Positions 26,358 through 34,202 of a stretch of DNA of 64,000 nt are shown in pieces; positions within the stretch are counted from its first letter, which is position 1; each line of letters opens with the position of its first letter. Below the pieces are notes generated by a model. The model had not been told where the DNA came from and ran no database searches. It saw only the letters and a list, made by a program, of their open reading frames with translations. A program made the position numbers and the translations under genes. This stretch comes from Phyllobacterium brassicacearum (GTDB taxonomy: Bacteria; Pseudomonadota; Alphaproteobacteria; Rhizobiales; Rhizobiaceae): assembly GCF_003010955.1 (NCBI RefSeq), contig NZ_PGGO01000010.1, positions 124,001 to 188,000 on the forward strand, in the 5' to 3' direction.

Positions 26358-26411
26358 CTGCTTAGACTTTGAGAGGGCTTCCGGGACGCAGTTTCGGGGG
26401 CCTTTTCTTTT
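26358..26411 (+). ncRNA. Counter-transcribed antisense RNA (incompatibility RNA) of repABC
   Basis: In repABC plasmids a short RNA antisense to the repB-repC leader lowers RepC synthesis and causes incompatibility. Here the 181-bp gap holds, on the plus strand, a consensus -35 and then a terminator (26376-26411), giving an RNA of about 50 nt. The 5' end is estimated from the promoter and is approximate. Confidence 0.65.
26376..26411 (+). terminator. Rho-independent terminator of the antisense RNA
   Basis: GGCTTCCG (26376-26383) pairs with CGGGGGCC (26395-26402), using two G-U pairs, around an 11-nt loop. It is followed by TTTTCTTTT. In repC mRNA the same region would form the complementary stem-loop near the repC start. 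Confidence 0.7.
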
Positions 26412-26448
26412 GTGATCTCGCTCCAGTTAGAGTTGTGTTATACGCGGT

Positions 26449-27435
26449 TCAACTGTGTTCGCGGCGATTGAAAGCCGCGTAGATTTCCGGCAAGTGCTCA
26501 ATCAGGTAGTGTCCGAAACCCGGCGTCATCGCTTCATTGATAATCACCCGGGTTTTGGCGTCAGCCTGCTCGATCCTGGCAAACGCCTGGCCCTCCCTGG
26601 ATTTGAGCGGGTAAATATAGGCTCCCGATTTCTTCTTCGGCATCAGGCTTTTGAGAAGCAGCGCGAAGCGTGCATCGCTGTCCAATCTGAAGAGCAACTC
26701 CATATCGACACGCTCTTTCCAGTGACCCGGAGTCTCCTGCAAAAGCTGTGACAGCTGCTCCCAGCGCGGCCGGCCAACCTTGGGCGCGGGACCAATGGCC
26801 TGTATCAGATCTTCTGGCAGCGAATTAGCAACGGCAATCATGGTCGACAGATTGCCCTTATGCACCGACAAAGCTGCCATCAGCGCTTGTCTCTCAATAC
26901 CATGCGCCTCAAGTCGCGCCGCAAAGAGGGCTCGCTCGATAAAGGACAGATCCTTGCGCTCGAGGTTTTCCTTGCCCTGCGCTACAATCAGATCTTCATC
27001 GGACAGATCGCGGACAATCGCCTTGACCGGGCGACCAATAGCTTTCAGTGCAGCGAGGCGGCGATGTCCATAAGCAACCTGGTAACGGCTGTCGTTCCGT
27101 GGATTGGGGCGCACGAGGATCGGCACTTGCTGGCCATGCTCCTCAATGCTTGCCCTCAATTCTTCGAACTCGGCTGTATCAACATCATCGAGACGGTCCC
27201 GGATGAACGAGGCGTCAATCAGGTCGGGCTCGATGGTGATCACATGTTCGCCGGAAGCTAATTTTTCGCGCAACGCCTGTGCTTCGTCGGCATCGTCCGA
27301 AAGGCTTTGCAGCGACAAACCCATGGCTTTCAGGGATCCGGACTTCTGCGCCGGTTTCGCCAGGCGATGCTCGGTTTGCGACGCCTCATTGATAGGCGCC
27401 ATCATGGCTTTCAGGGCATCTCTGCGTTTATTCAT
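26449..27435 (-). CDS. repB: Plasmid partitioning protein RepB (ParB family)
   Basis: This 328-residue protein would bind parS centromere sites and RepA. The N-terminal SLQSLSDDADEAQALREKLA region is followed by the ParB/sulfiredoxin-like nuclease fold with IEEHGQQVPILVRPNP and YGHRRLAALKAIGRPVKAIV. Next come the helix-turn-helix region ALFAARLEAHGIERQALMAA and a RepB-type C-terminal domain. The start at 27435 overlaps the repA stop (ATGA), the usual coupling of repA and repB. A GTG-containing upstream extension inside repA is unlikely. Confidence 0.92.
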   Translation of the reverse strand: MNKRRDALKAMMAPINEASQTEHRLAKPAQKSGSLKAMGLSLQSLSDDADEAQALREKLASGEHVITIEPDLIDASFIRDRLDDVDTAEFEELRASIEEHGQQVPILVRPNPRNDSRYQVAYGHRRLAALKAIGRPVKAIVRDLSDEDLIVAQGKENLERKDLSFIERALFAARLEAHGIERQALMAALSVHKGNLSTMIAVANSLPEDLIQAIGPAPKVGRPRWEQLSQLLQETPGHWKERVDMELLFRLDSDARFALLLKSLMPKKKSGAYIYPLKSREGQAFARIEQADAKTRVIINEAMTPGFGHYLIEHLPEIYAAFNRREHS

Positions 27436-28655
27436 GGTGATCTGCCCCACGCTTCGCGCACCAGACCCTCAATCTCGAAATTGACTGCATCGAGCGCCTC
27501 AATGGCTCGGTCATAGGTCGCGCGGGTAAAATATTCGCGGCCGACTTCGTAAAGAGTCTGCTTTGTGAGGCCCGCATCGGCAATGGCAGTGGACTTCAAC
27601 AAGGCATTGGTTAAAACGCGTTCGCCGAACAGGCTCTTCATAAGTCCCACGATCTGACCCTGCGGACCGTCACTCGGCTCGTAGCGTGTAATCACATAAC
27701 GAAAGAAGTCGTAGTCAGCATCGCCGCCCGCCTGCTCGACCACGTCCAGTAATCCGGCAGTCATATGAAGAAACTGCGACATGGATGCCACGTCGAGCAT
27801 CTGTGGGTGGATCGTAACAAGGACACTACGAGCGGCGCACAGCGCAGACAACGTCAAGAAGCCCAAGGACGGCGGGCAATCGAGCACGACCACATCATAG
27901 CGATCATCCACGGTATTAAGGGCGCCGGCGATACGGGAGAAAAACAGGCGTTCCGCACCACGCCTTTTTTCGGCAAGAATGCGCGGCGTATCGTGCTCGA
28001 ATTCCTGCAGCTCCAGATTGCCCGGAATGATGTCCAGCCCGGCAAAATAGGTCTTGCGGATGATGTCAACGAGAGGGCGTTGCTGATCATCGTAGCGGAT
28101 TGCGCCATAGATCGTATCGTTCTCTTCAAGATCAAATTCCGGCTGAATGCCGAAGAGGGCAGAGAGCGAAGCTTGCGGGTCGAGATCGATAGCGAGTGTA
28201 CGATATCCCCGCATGGCGAAATATTGTGCCACGTGTGCAGCGGTCGTGGTTTTGCCGGAGCCGCCTTTGAAGTTGGTCACGGCGATAACCTGCATATGTT
28301 CATTGCCCTGGCGACCGGGCAGGTAGCTCTTTTTCGATTTCGCCAGATGGCGGCGTATTTCATGAACTTGGTCGAGCGAGTAAAGCCTGCGCCCGCCAGG
28401 AGTCTTTTCCGCCTCCGGACCTTCACCTGCTAATGATAGATGCCGTATATAGGCGTCTGTAATGCCGATCAGCTTGGCTGCCTCGCCGGACGTGAACTTG
28501 CGCAATTCCTTTTGTGCCGTAGGTGGAAAAGCACGCGAACGCAGTTCCTGGAGCTGGGCGCTCAGCAGATCGGCGTCTGCTTCGACCAGACGCGTCAGGG
28601 AACGCACCTTCTTGCCGGTACGATGACTCTGGTCTTTTTCAGCTGGAGACAACAT
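27432..28655 (-). CDS. repA: Plasmid partitioning ATPase RepA (ParA family)
   Basis: This 407-residue ParA-type ATPase drives replicon segregation and represses its own operon. The N-terminal DNA-binding part includes KFTSGEAAKLIGITDAYIRH. The deviant Walker A is NFKGGSGKTTTAAHVAQ, then AIDLDPQASLSALFG and VVLDCPPSLGFLTLSAL for Walker B. ATG at 28655 was used because the upstream in-frame codon at 28685 is TTG. RepA, RepB and RepC together identify the window as part of a repABC replicon. Confidence 0.93.
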   Translation of the reverse strand: MLSPAEKDQSHRTGKKVRSLTRLVEADADLLSAQLQELRSRAFPPTAQKELRKFTSGEAAKLIGITDAYIRHLSLAGEGPEAEKTPGGRRLYSLDQVHEIRRHLAKSKKSYLPGRQGNEHMQVIAVTNFKGGSGKTTTAAHVAQYFAMRGYRTLAIDLDPQASLSALFGIQPEFDLEENDTIYGAIRYDDQQRPLVDIIRKTYFAGLDIIPGNLELQEFEHDTPRILAEKRRGAERLFFSRIAGALNTVDDRYDVVVLDCPPSLGFLTLSALCAARSVLVTIHPQMLDVASMSQFLHMTAGLLDVVEQAGGDADYDFFRYVITRYEPSDGPQGQIVGLMKSLFGERVLTNALLKSTAIADAGLTKQTLYEVGREYFTRATYDRAIEALDAVNFEIEGLVREAWGRSP

Positions 28656-29052
28656 AAACGCTCTAAATCCAATTTCTGCGATCAAAGCGTAAATTCAACT
28701 GAGTCTGCGTGAGTCGTCAAGCTGTTTAAGGCTTCAACCGAAGTCCGCCGGCTCCAGGCTGACAGTACTCTAATTTTTTTAGAATATTTCGCAGATCCCA
28801 ACATTACTCGATTCGACTCTCGATTCTGTGCGCTCTACGTTTTCCCCACAAGGTCAGCTGCAGTGTTTTTCCAAAGCAATTCAATAGAATAGGCACCGGT
28901 CAGCAACCGCTACCCCTCCGTGCGGAGTCCCAACTCCGAAGACCAACCGCTATGGTGGGCTTCGATATTTTCTCTTGATCATTGTCGGCATTGGTCAACC
29001 CCGGACGTTCTTGGTGTAGGAACATGACTTTAACGACCGAGGAGAGTGAAAA
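28656..29052. other. Upstream region of repA, no gene
   Basis: The roughly 400-bp gap should contain the repA promoter and its RepA/RepB sites, divergent from the reductase-like gene. Two CTCGATTC repeats occur near 28807-28830 and a 15-nt quasi-palindrome lies at 28724-28738. No exact 16-bp GTT-N4-GC-N4-AAC parS was found here by eye. Confidence 0.4.
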
Positions 29053-29712
29053 ATGAGAAAGGTTATTGTTGGGGCATTTGTAAGCCTTGATGGAATCATG
29101 CAGGCCCCAGGCGGGCCGCACGAAGATCCTGTTGGTGGTTTCAAGTATGGCGGCTGGCTCGTTCCTTATTTTGACGAGACGTTGGGAGAAGCGGTGGGTG
29201 AAATGTTTGAGAAACCGTTTGACCTTCTGCTCGGCCGAAAGACGTACGACATTTTCGCGGCACATTGGCCCTATGCAGGCGCCGACGATCCAATTGGTTT
29301 CACGTTCAATCGCATTGCAAAGTATGTCGCGACACGAAATCCGGGCTTGAAACTCGGCTGGCAGAACAGCCAACCCCTTGGCCCTGACGCAGCCGGAGCA
29401 GTCAATAACCTGAAGAATGAGGAAGGACCGGATCTGTTAACGCAAGGCTCGACTGACTTCCTGCAAACCCTTTTCAGCAATGAACTCGTCGATGAGCTGA
29501 ATGTTTTCATCTTTCCGGTTGTCCTTGGGAGCGGCAAGAAGCTATTCGGTGAAGGTACCAACCCAACCGCTTTGAAACTCGTCAGTTCGAAAGTTTCCGG
29601 CACCGGCGTTACGATCAACAAATATGTTCGCGGCGGCCAGGTCATGACCGGTTCATTTGCATTCGAACAACCATCAGAAGCGGAATTAGAACGGCGAAAG
29701 AATTGGAGGTAA
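29053..29712 (+). CDS. Dihydrofolate reductase/RibD C-terminal family protein
   Basis: The 219-residue protein has the RibD-C/DHFR-like pattern: VIVGAFVSLDGIMQAPGG at the N-terminus, LLGRKTYDIFAAHWP, LLTQGSTDFLQTL, and FIFPVVLGSGKKLFGEG. These are NADPH-binding oxidoreductases of mostly unassigned substrate and are not the folate enzyme itself. GAGGAG lies a few bases before the ATG. It is convergent with the methyltransferase gene and shows no functional link to repABC. Confidence 0.82.
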   Translation: MRKVIVGAFVSLDGIMQAPGGPHEDPVGGFKYGGWLVPYFDETLGEAVGEMFEKPFDLLLGRKTYDIFAAHWPYAGADDPIGFTFNRIAKYVATRNPGLKLGWQNSQPLGPDAAGAVNNLKNEEGPDLLTQGSTDFLQTLFSNELVDELNVFIFPVVLGSGKKLFGEGTNPTALKLVSSKVSGTGVTINKYVRGGQVMTGSFAFEQPSEAELERRKNWR

Positions 29713-29795
29713 CCCTTGGGGCGGCTCTGCAGTCAAACTTGGCACCCCCGGCGTCCCAATTTCGGAATGACCGTGGACGCGTTCCAGGCGCCGGG

Positions 29796-30596
29796 TCATG
29801 GCACGGTGCCCCGGCAGGCCCAGGCGACGTTGGCAAAAGACCTCGGGCCGTCGGGCTGCCCGGCCTCGTAGGCGTCGCGCACAGCGGCGTCGGCCCGCGC
29901 CCGTTCGTCGGCGTCGAGCGTGGCCACGTATTTGCCAAGCGGCCCTTCGCCTGCGGCAATTGGCGCCCAGTAATCGTCGAAGCTTGAGTAGTCCATACGG
30001 ACCATAAGCTGGGTTTCCGTAACGTCCCTGAGACCCTGTTCGACAAAAGTCTGTTTCATTTCGCCTGGTCGCATCATGGGCTGGAAGCAATAGCGTGCGC
30101 GCAGCTGGCGCCCACCTTCGCTGAGTGCCGCCACCGTGTCGACCATCATGCGCATGCCGGGCATTCCACCGAGATGGTCCCAAACGGCCGCCGCTACGAT
30201 ACCGCCCGGGCGAACTGCACGACGCATCTCGGCGACTGCCTTGCTGGCCTCTGGCACGAAGTGAAGCACGAGCAGCGCCAGGGCACGATCGAACATGCCG
30301 TCCTCGAAAGGCAAGGCGCAAGCATCCGCTTGCCGGATATTTATGCGTGGGTCGGTGTTGCGCCTGATCGCCTCCGCGACAAAGACTGGAGAGTAGTCGA
30401 TCGCGGCGATCTCTTTGAGATCGCCAGTCCTGGCGAGCGCGAAGGTCAAGCTGCCTGTGCCGCAGCCGACGTCGAGAATTTTTTCGCCATCCGCCAATCC
30501 GGCGAAATCGATGAACAGGGGCGCCAGTCTTTGGCTCCAGCGGCCCATGAGTTGCTCATAGCCAGCCGCATCGTGGACGTTGAAACTTGAGGTCAT
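29796..30596 (-). CDS. UbiE/COQ5-like class I SAM-dependent methyltransferase
   Basis: The start at 30596, with GGAG upstream, gives 266 residues. SAM-binding motifs are ILDVGCGTGSLTFALA (motif I), AIDYSPVFVAEA (motif post-I), QADACALPFEDGMFDRALAL (motif II) and AVRPGGIVAAAVWD (motif III). The typical family substrate is a small molecule; nothing nearby identifies it. The open frame continues upstream to 30725 but without family-like sequence. Confidence 0.78.
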   Translation of the reverse strand: MTSSFNVHDAAGYEQLMGRWSQRLAPLFIDFAGLADGEKILDVGCGTGSLTFALARTGDLKEIAAIDYSPVFVAEAIRRNTDPRINIRQADACALPFEDGMFDRALALLVLHFVPEASKAVAEMRRAVRPGGIVAAAVWDHLGGMPGMRMMVDTVAALSEGGRQLRARYCFQPMMRPGEMKQTFVEQGLRDVTETQLMVRMDYSSFDDYWAPIAAGEGPLGKYVATLDADERARADAAVRDAYEAGQPDGPRSFANVAWACRGTVP

Positions 30597-31300
30597 CGAA
30601 ATCTCCACACATGTGCACGCACAGGAACGTAGACCCTTTGTCGGGTTCTTGCCAAGGCACGGGAGCAACGCAGGTGCTCGGATAACCGATCGAGAATTGG
30701 ACGTCAGTTTGGCGATTGGTCGCATCGAACGAGCAGTTTCGACCGCAATACGTCAGGGAGCGTTTCCAATGCGGGCAGGCACGCGAAAATACAACGCAAT
30801 CAGCGCCCTCCTGCCTGGCGCGGCGGTTGGAATCATCCACCAAACATCAGACAGACAGCGCCATCGCCGTCACCAGTACGGCAAGCGAGGCAGTAAAGAC
30901 CCATACTGCCAACTCAGCATCGTTCGGCCTGATCTTGGCGGTGTTAGAGGCAGGCAATCTGGTGCTGGGTTTTGCTTAATAGGCAAGCAACACGGCCACA
31001 ACGAAAGCCAGAAAAAGTGTAAGGTCGCGCATCGCATTCATCTCTACGAAATCGGTCATTAGCGGCGATACTATAGAGTAATGCGGCATATGAATTCCAT
31101 TGGAGGTCACGTTCTCTGATATAAAGATCCCATATAGTTTTATCTCTTGATAGATTTCGATGGAGAAGTATTGCAGACAAAACCTTATCGGCAGAATGAT
31201 TTTATACTTTCTTGATACCATTGCTTAGGGCCCGCAATGGAATTCCTATCGACGGCCATGATATTTCTTCCCATGTACTCAACAACCAGGAGTGCGTGGA
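30597..31300. other. Intergenic, no convincing gene
   Basis: This stretch of about 700 bp has open frames without recognisable content. On the minus strand at 30976-31041 a 21-codon hydrophobic peptide (MNAMRDLTLFLAFVVAVLLAY) is possible but has only a weak ribosome site. Confidence 0.4.
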
Positions 31301-31462
31301 ATGACCACGACATCTAATGCCGTCTTGCCACACAACCAAACGGCCGCAACGAACTTCCTGCGTAGACACCGGGTAACGCTGATGACCTTAGCGGCGCTTG
31401 GCGCGCTGCTGTCAGGCGTCGTTACCCTCAGACTCTGGATCGCCCTGTCTCATATGCTCTGA
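31301..31462 (+). CDS. Small single-span membrane protein, hypothetical
   Basis: The short frame encodes 53 residues. A CCAGGAG ribosome site lies about 8 nt before the ATG. The product has a polar N-terminus, an arginine-rich stop (FLRRHRVTLM) and one membrane segment (LAALGALLSGVVTLRLWIA). No family is recognised. It is the last plausible gene before the dapA-like gene and may share its transcript. Confidence 0.45.
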   Translation: MTTTSNAVLPHNQTAATNFLRRHRVTLMTLAALGALLSGVVTLRLWIALSHML

Positions 31463-31545
31463 CACGTGAAGTGGATTCCGATCCTTCGCCGCCTGCGAGA
31501 TCGTGTGGGTCCAGGCGTCAACACACACAATCCAAGAGAAAACTC

Positions 31546-32530
31546 ATGATCAGCAAATCTTCACGACTGACGGGCGTGATGACCGCCCTCATCACGCCCT
31601 TCAAGGACGGCATCGTTGACTATGATGCCATTGCCAGCCTGTCGGATTGGCACATACAGTCCGGCATCAGCGCTGTTGTCCCCTGTGGAACCACGGGAGA
31701 AGCAGCCACACTGGCGTGGGACGAACGCCTGAAAATCATCAGAACCTGTGTCAAGACTGCGAACGGCAGGGTTCCGGTGATCGCGGGTACGGGCACAAAC
31801 AGCACTGAACTCACCATCGCCCACACTTCCGCGGCCCAATCGTGTGGTGCAGACGCTGCACTCATCGTAACCCCATACTACAACCGGCCGAGCCAGGAAG
31901 GTATCGTGCGCCACTTCGAGGCGATTGCGCAGCGCGTGAAGCTGCCGATCATCGTCTACAATGTGCCATCCAGAACCGGCGTCGATCTATCGTTGCAGAC
32001 ACTCGCCAGGCTTGCCGAGATCCCCACGATCATCGGGATCAAGGACGCTACGGGAGAAGTCAGGCGCGTTGAAGAGATGCGCCGGGCCTTTGAGGACCGG
32101 TTTGTCCTTTTGTCCGGCCATGATGCGACCTGCCATGCCTTCAATCTGTTGGGCGGCGACCGGGACCATCTCCGTCATCGCCAACGTGCTGCCGCACGTT
32201 TTTGTTGCCCTGCACGATGCTTGCCGAAAGGGCGATTGGTCGACCGCGCGATACATTCAACAGCGAATGCAGCGAGTCTTGAAGGCCTTCGACCTCGATA
32301 CAAACCCATGCCCCGTCAAGTATGCGCTAAAGCATCGTCGCGGCATGAGCGATGAGCTTCGCCTACCGCTGGTTCCTGTATCAACCGAGACTGAGTTGCA
32401 GATCCGATCCGCGCTGGACCAGCTCGGCGGTACCGGCAGCCAGGATCAAAGTGACCCGACCGACGCGATTTTCAATTCGATCGAAACCCCTGCCGAACCT
32501 CAGCCTGTTCCGTTGGCCTGGCGGCTGTAG
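31546..32530 (+). pseudogene. dapA: 4-hydroxy-tetrahydrodipicolinate synthase-like gene (dapA family), frameshifted
   Basis: The N-terminal 205 residues are a good DHDPS-family aldolase: GVMTALITPFKDGIVD, VPCGTTGEAATL, YYNRPSQEGIVRHF with the catalytic Tyr region, VYNVPSRTGVD, and IGIKDATGEV with the Schiff-base Lys. After AFNLLGGD a single extra C in GACCGGGACC (near 32161) shifts the frame. The remainder (GTISVIANVLPHVFVALHDA to the stop at 32530) continues in the next frame. Restored, the protein has about 325 residues with a C-terminal extension beyond the normal family length. It is either a real frameshift or a base-calling error. An intact chromosomal dapA would be expected elsewhere. 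Confidence 0.8.
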
Positions 32531-32622
32531 GCCGAGCCGAGATCGGCTTGATACGATTGAAGTCAACAAATCAAAAACAAATTGAAGCGCTTCAGGCTGC
32601 CTGAAGCTGAAAGTGAGAAATC

Positions 32623-32964
32623 ATGGCATATGCCCTCAGAGATCACGACAACTCAAACTTGTGTTGCCGCTTCCTCGTCGGTCGCAATATGGACGGCTGC
32701 TGGATCGTTTGCGATCGGAAGCGCTTGATCGGCGGCCTTTTTGCAGACAGGCAATCAGCCGTGCACTTCGCTATTGCTCAAAGCGATCATCTGCCGGGCG
32801 CTGTGTGGTGCGCCGATGACAACGACTGCCTCATCGCCGATCCGTGGCAAGATCTGAACGATTCGAGCTCTCCTTCCAGAGCTGCCATCGGGTCAGCTTC
32901 CATTTCCACGATCACCCGGAGCCCGCGTCGAAACGTTGATCGCGCTCAGCGCAAACGCGCCTGA
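32623..32964 (+). CDS. Hypothetical protein
   Basis: The 113-residue frame begins MAYALRDHDNSNLCCRFLVG, followed by MDGCWIVCDRKRLIGGLFAD, which reads like a small beta-hairpin domain ('D-G-x-W-x-V') seen in short rhizobial proteins. The C-terminal 35 residues are low-complexity and basic and may be out-of-family. A purine-rich sequence precedes the ATG. No function can be assigned. Confidence 0.4.
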   Translation: MAYALRDHDNSNLCCRFLVGRNMDGCWIVCDRKRLIGGLFADRQSAVHFAIAQSDHLPGAVWCADDNDCLIADPWQDLNDSSSPSRAAIGSASISTITRSPRRNVDRAQRKRA

Positions 32965-33003
32965 CAATAGTTACCGGAAAGGAGCTGAGGGCCGAAGGTA
33001 CAA

Positions 33004-33459
33004 CTACGGCAACGAAACAAATAAAGTATACAGTGATTGCGCATCTTTGGCCGTCCTCATCTGCTTGAGTGCGCCTGGTGACCGCAGCTTCCTGGAGAAG
33101 GCCGCCAGGACATTGAGATGCTTGTTTGTGTCCCGGTTCGGTGTCAGCAACACAAAGATAATATCCACCGGCAGGTCATCGATCGATTCAAAATCGATCG
33201 GTTTCCTCATCCTTGCGAGCAACCCGATCGGCTTTTCAATTCCGTCAATGCGTGTATGCGGAATGGCGATGCCCTGCCCAACTCCGGTAGATCCGAGATT
33301 TTCCCGCTTTTGCAATGCCGTCAGAATTGCGTCCACCGGAAGTCCCGAAGGTTTGCTCAGGCCGGCCGACATTAATTGCAGAGCCTCTGTTTTGGACGAA
33401 GCGTCGAGGTCGAAAAGGACACCCTCCGGTGCGATGTAATCGGCCAGTTTCATTTTCAT
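33004..33459 (-). CDS. PTS EIIA (Ntr/fructose-type) protein linked to the kdp operon
   Basis: The 151-residue protein has a PtsN-like EIIA fold. GIAIPHTRIDGIEKP holds the phosphorylatable His (about H68), preceded by ALQKRENLGSTGVGQG, and a C-terminal TPNRDTNKHLNVLAAFSRKL helix. It begins 50 nt after the kdpE stop in the same direction. In E. coli, EIIANtr is known to regulate KdpD and K+ uptake, so a dedicated copy in the kdp locus suggests a local link between the nitrogen-PTS and potassium control. A general ptsN beside rpoN would normally be chromosomal; this appears to be a paralogue. Confidence 0.82.
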   Translation of the reverse strand: MKMKLADYIAPEGVLFDLDASSKTEALQLMSAGLSKPSGLPVDAILTALQKRENLGSTGVGQGIAIPHTRIDGIEKPIGLLARMRKPIDFESIDDLPVDIIFVLLTPNRDTNKHLNVLAAFSRKLRSPGALKQMRTAKDAQSLYTLFVSLP

Positions 33460-33509
33460 TTCAACTCTCAAATTGCGCCATTCGCGATAATCGGGAAATG
33501 CGCATATTC

Positions 33510-34202
33510 CTATTCCGTTTCCCTGAGGCGGTAGCCGACGCCTGTTTCGGTCATGATATATTGTGGCTGGTCGGGCAATCGCTCGATTTTTTGCCGAAGC
33601 TGGCGCACATACACGCGTAAATATTGCACGTCTGTCGTGTCACCCCACACCCGGTCGAGGAGAAACCTGTGGGTCAGGGCCTTACCAGCATGTTGTACAA
33701 GAACGCGCAGGATTTCATATTCCTTCGGTGACAGTTTCACCTCGTTCCCGTCCACTTTAACGATGCGTTTGACCAGATCGACCGAAAGCCCGCCGGTCTC
33801 GAAGATCGGTCTTTCCCCCTGTTGCTGCAGCCGGTGTCGTAACGCAACGCGAATCCGGGCGACGAGTTCATTCATGCCAAATGGCTTCGTCACATAATCG
33901 TCTGCACCAAGCTCAAGCGCTTCGACGATACCCTTTTCATCCGTCCGGCTCGAAAGAATGACAACCGGAAGCTCCGCCCCTTCGTCGCGCCATCGCCGGA
34001 GCAGGTCGTGACCGGACATGTCGGGAAGTCCAAGATCGAGAAGAATGAGATCTGGTTGAATAATTCGGACCTGTTCGATCGCAGTACGGGCACTCTGCGC
34101 CTCAGAGACACTATAGTCTTGCGTACTGAGGCCTACCCGCAGCAACTTGCGGATCGGCGCTTCGTCATCGACGATCAATATTTTGACGTTCGAGTTGGTC
34201 AT
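33510..34202 (-). CDS. kdpE: KdpE response regulator
   Basis: This 230-residue OmpR-type regulator has a receiver with acidic pocket VDDE, phospho-acceptor near D56 (LILLDLGLPDMSG) and DYVTKPFG. The winged-helix domain has LSPKEYEILRVLVQHAGK and RVYVRQLRQKIE. Phosphorylated KdpE activates kdpFABC when K+ is low. Its ATG overlaps the kdpD stop by 4 nt. Confidence 0.93.
   Translation of the reverse strand: MTNSNVKILIVDDEAPIRKLLRVGLSTQDYSVSEAQSARTAIEQVRIIQPDLILLDLGLPDMSGHDLLRRWRDEGAELPVVILSSRTDEKGIVEALELGADDYVTKPFGMNELVARIRVALRHRLQQQGERPIFETGGLSVDLVKRIVKVDGNEVKLSPKEYEILRVLVQHAGKALTHRFLLDRVWGDTTDVQYLRVYVRQLRQKIERLPDQPQYIMTETGVGYRLRETE

Noticed and set aside
28724-28738. Quasi-palindrome GTTTAAGGCTTCAAC upstream of repA as a parS site.
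   Set aside because: It is 15 nt with one mismatch and does not fit the 16-bp GTT-N4-GC-N4-AAC pattern of repABC parS sites.
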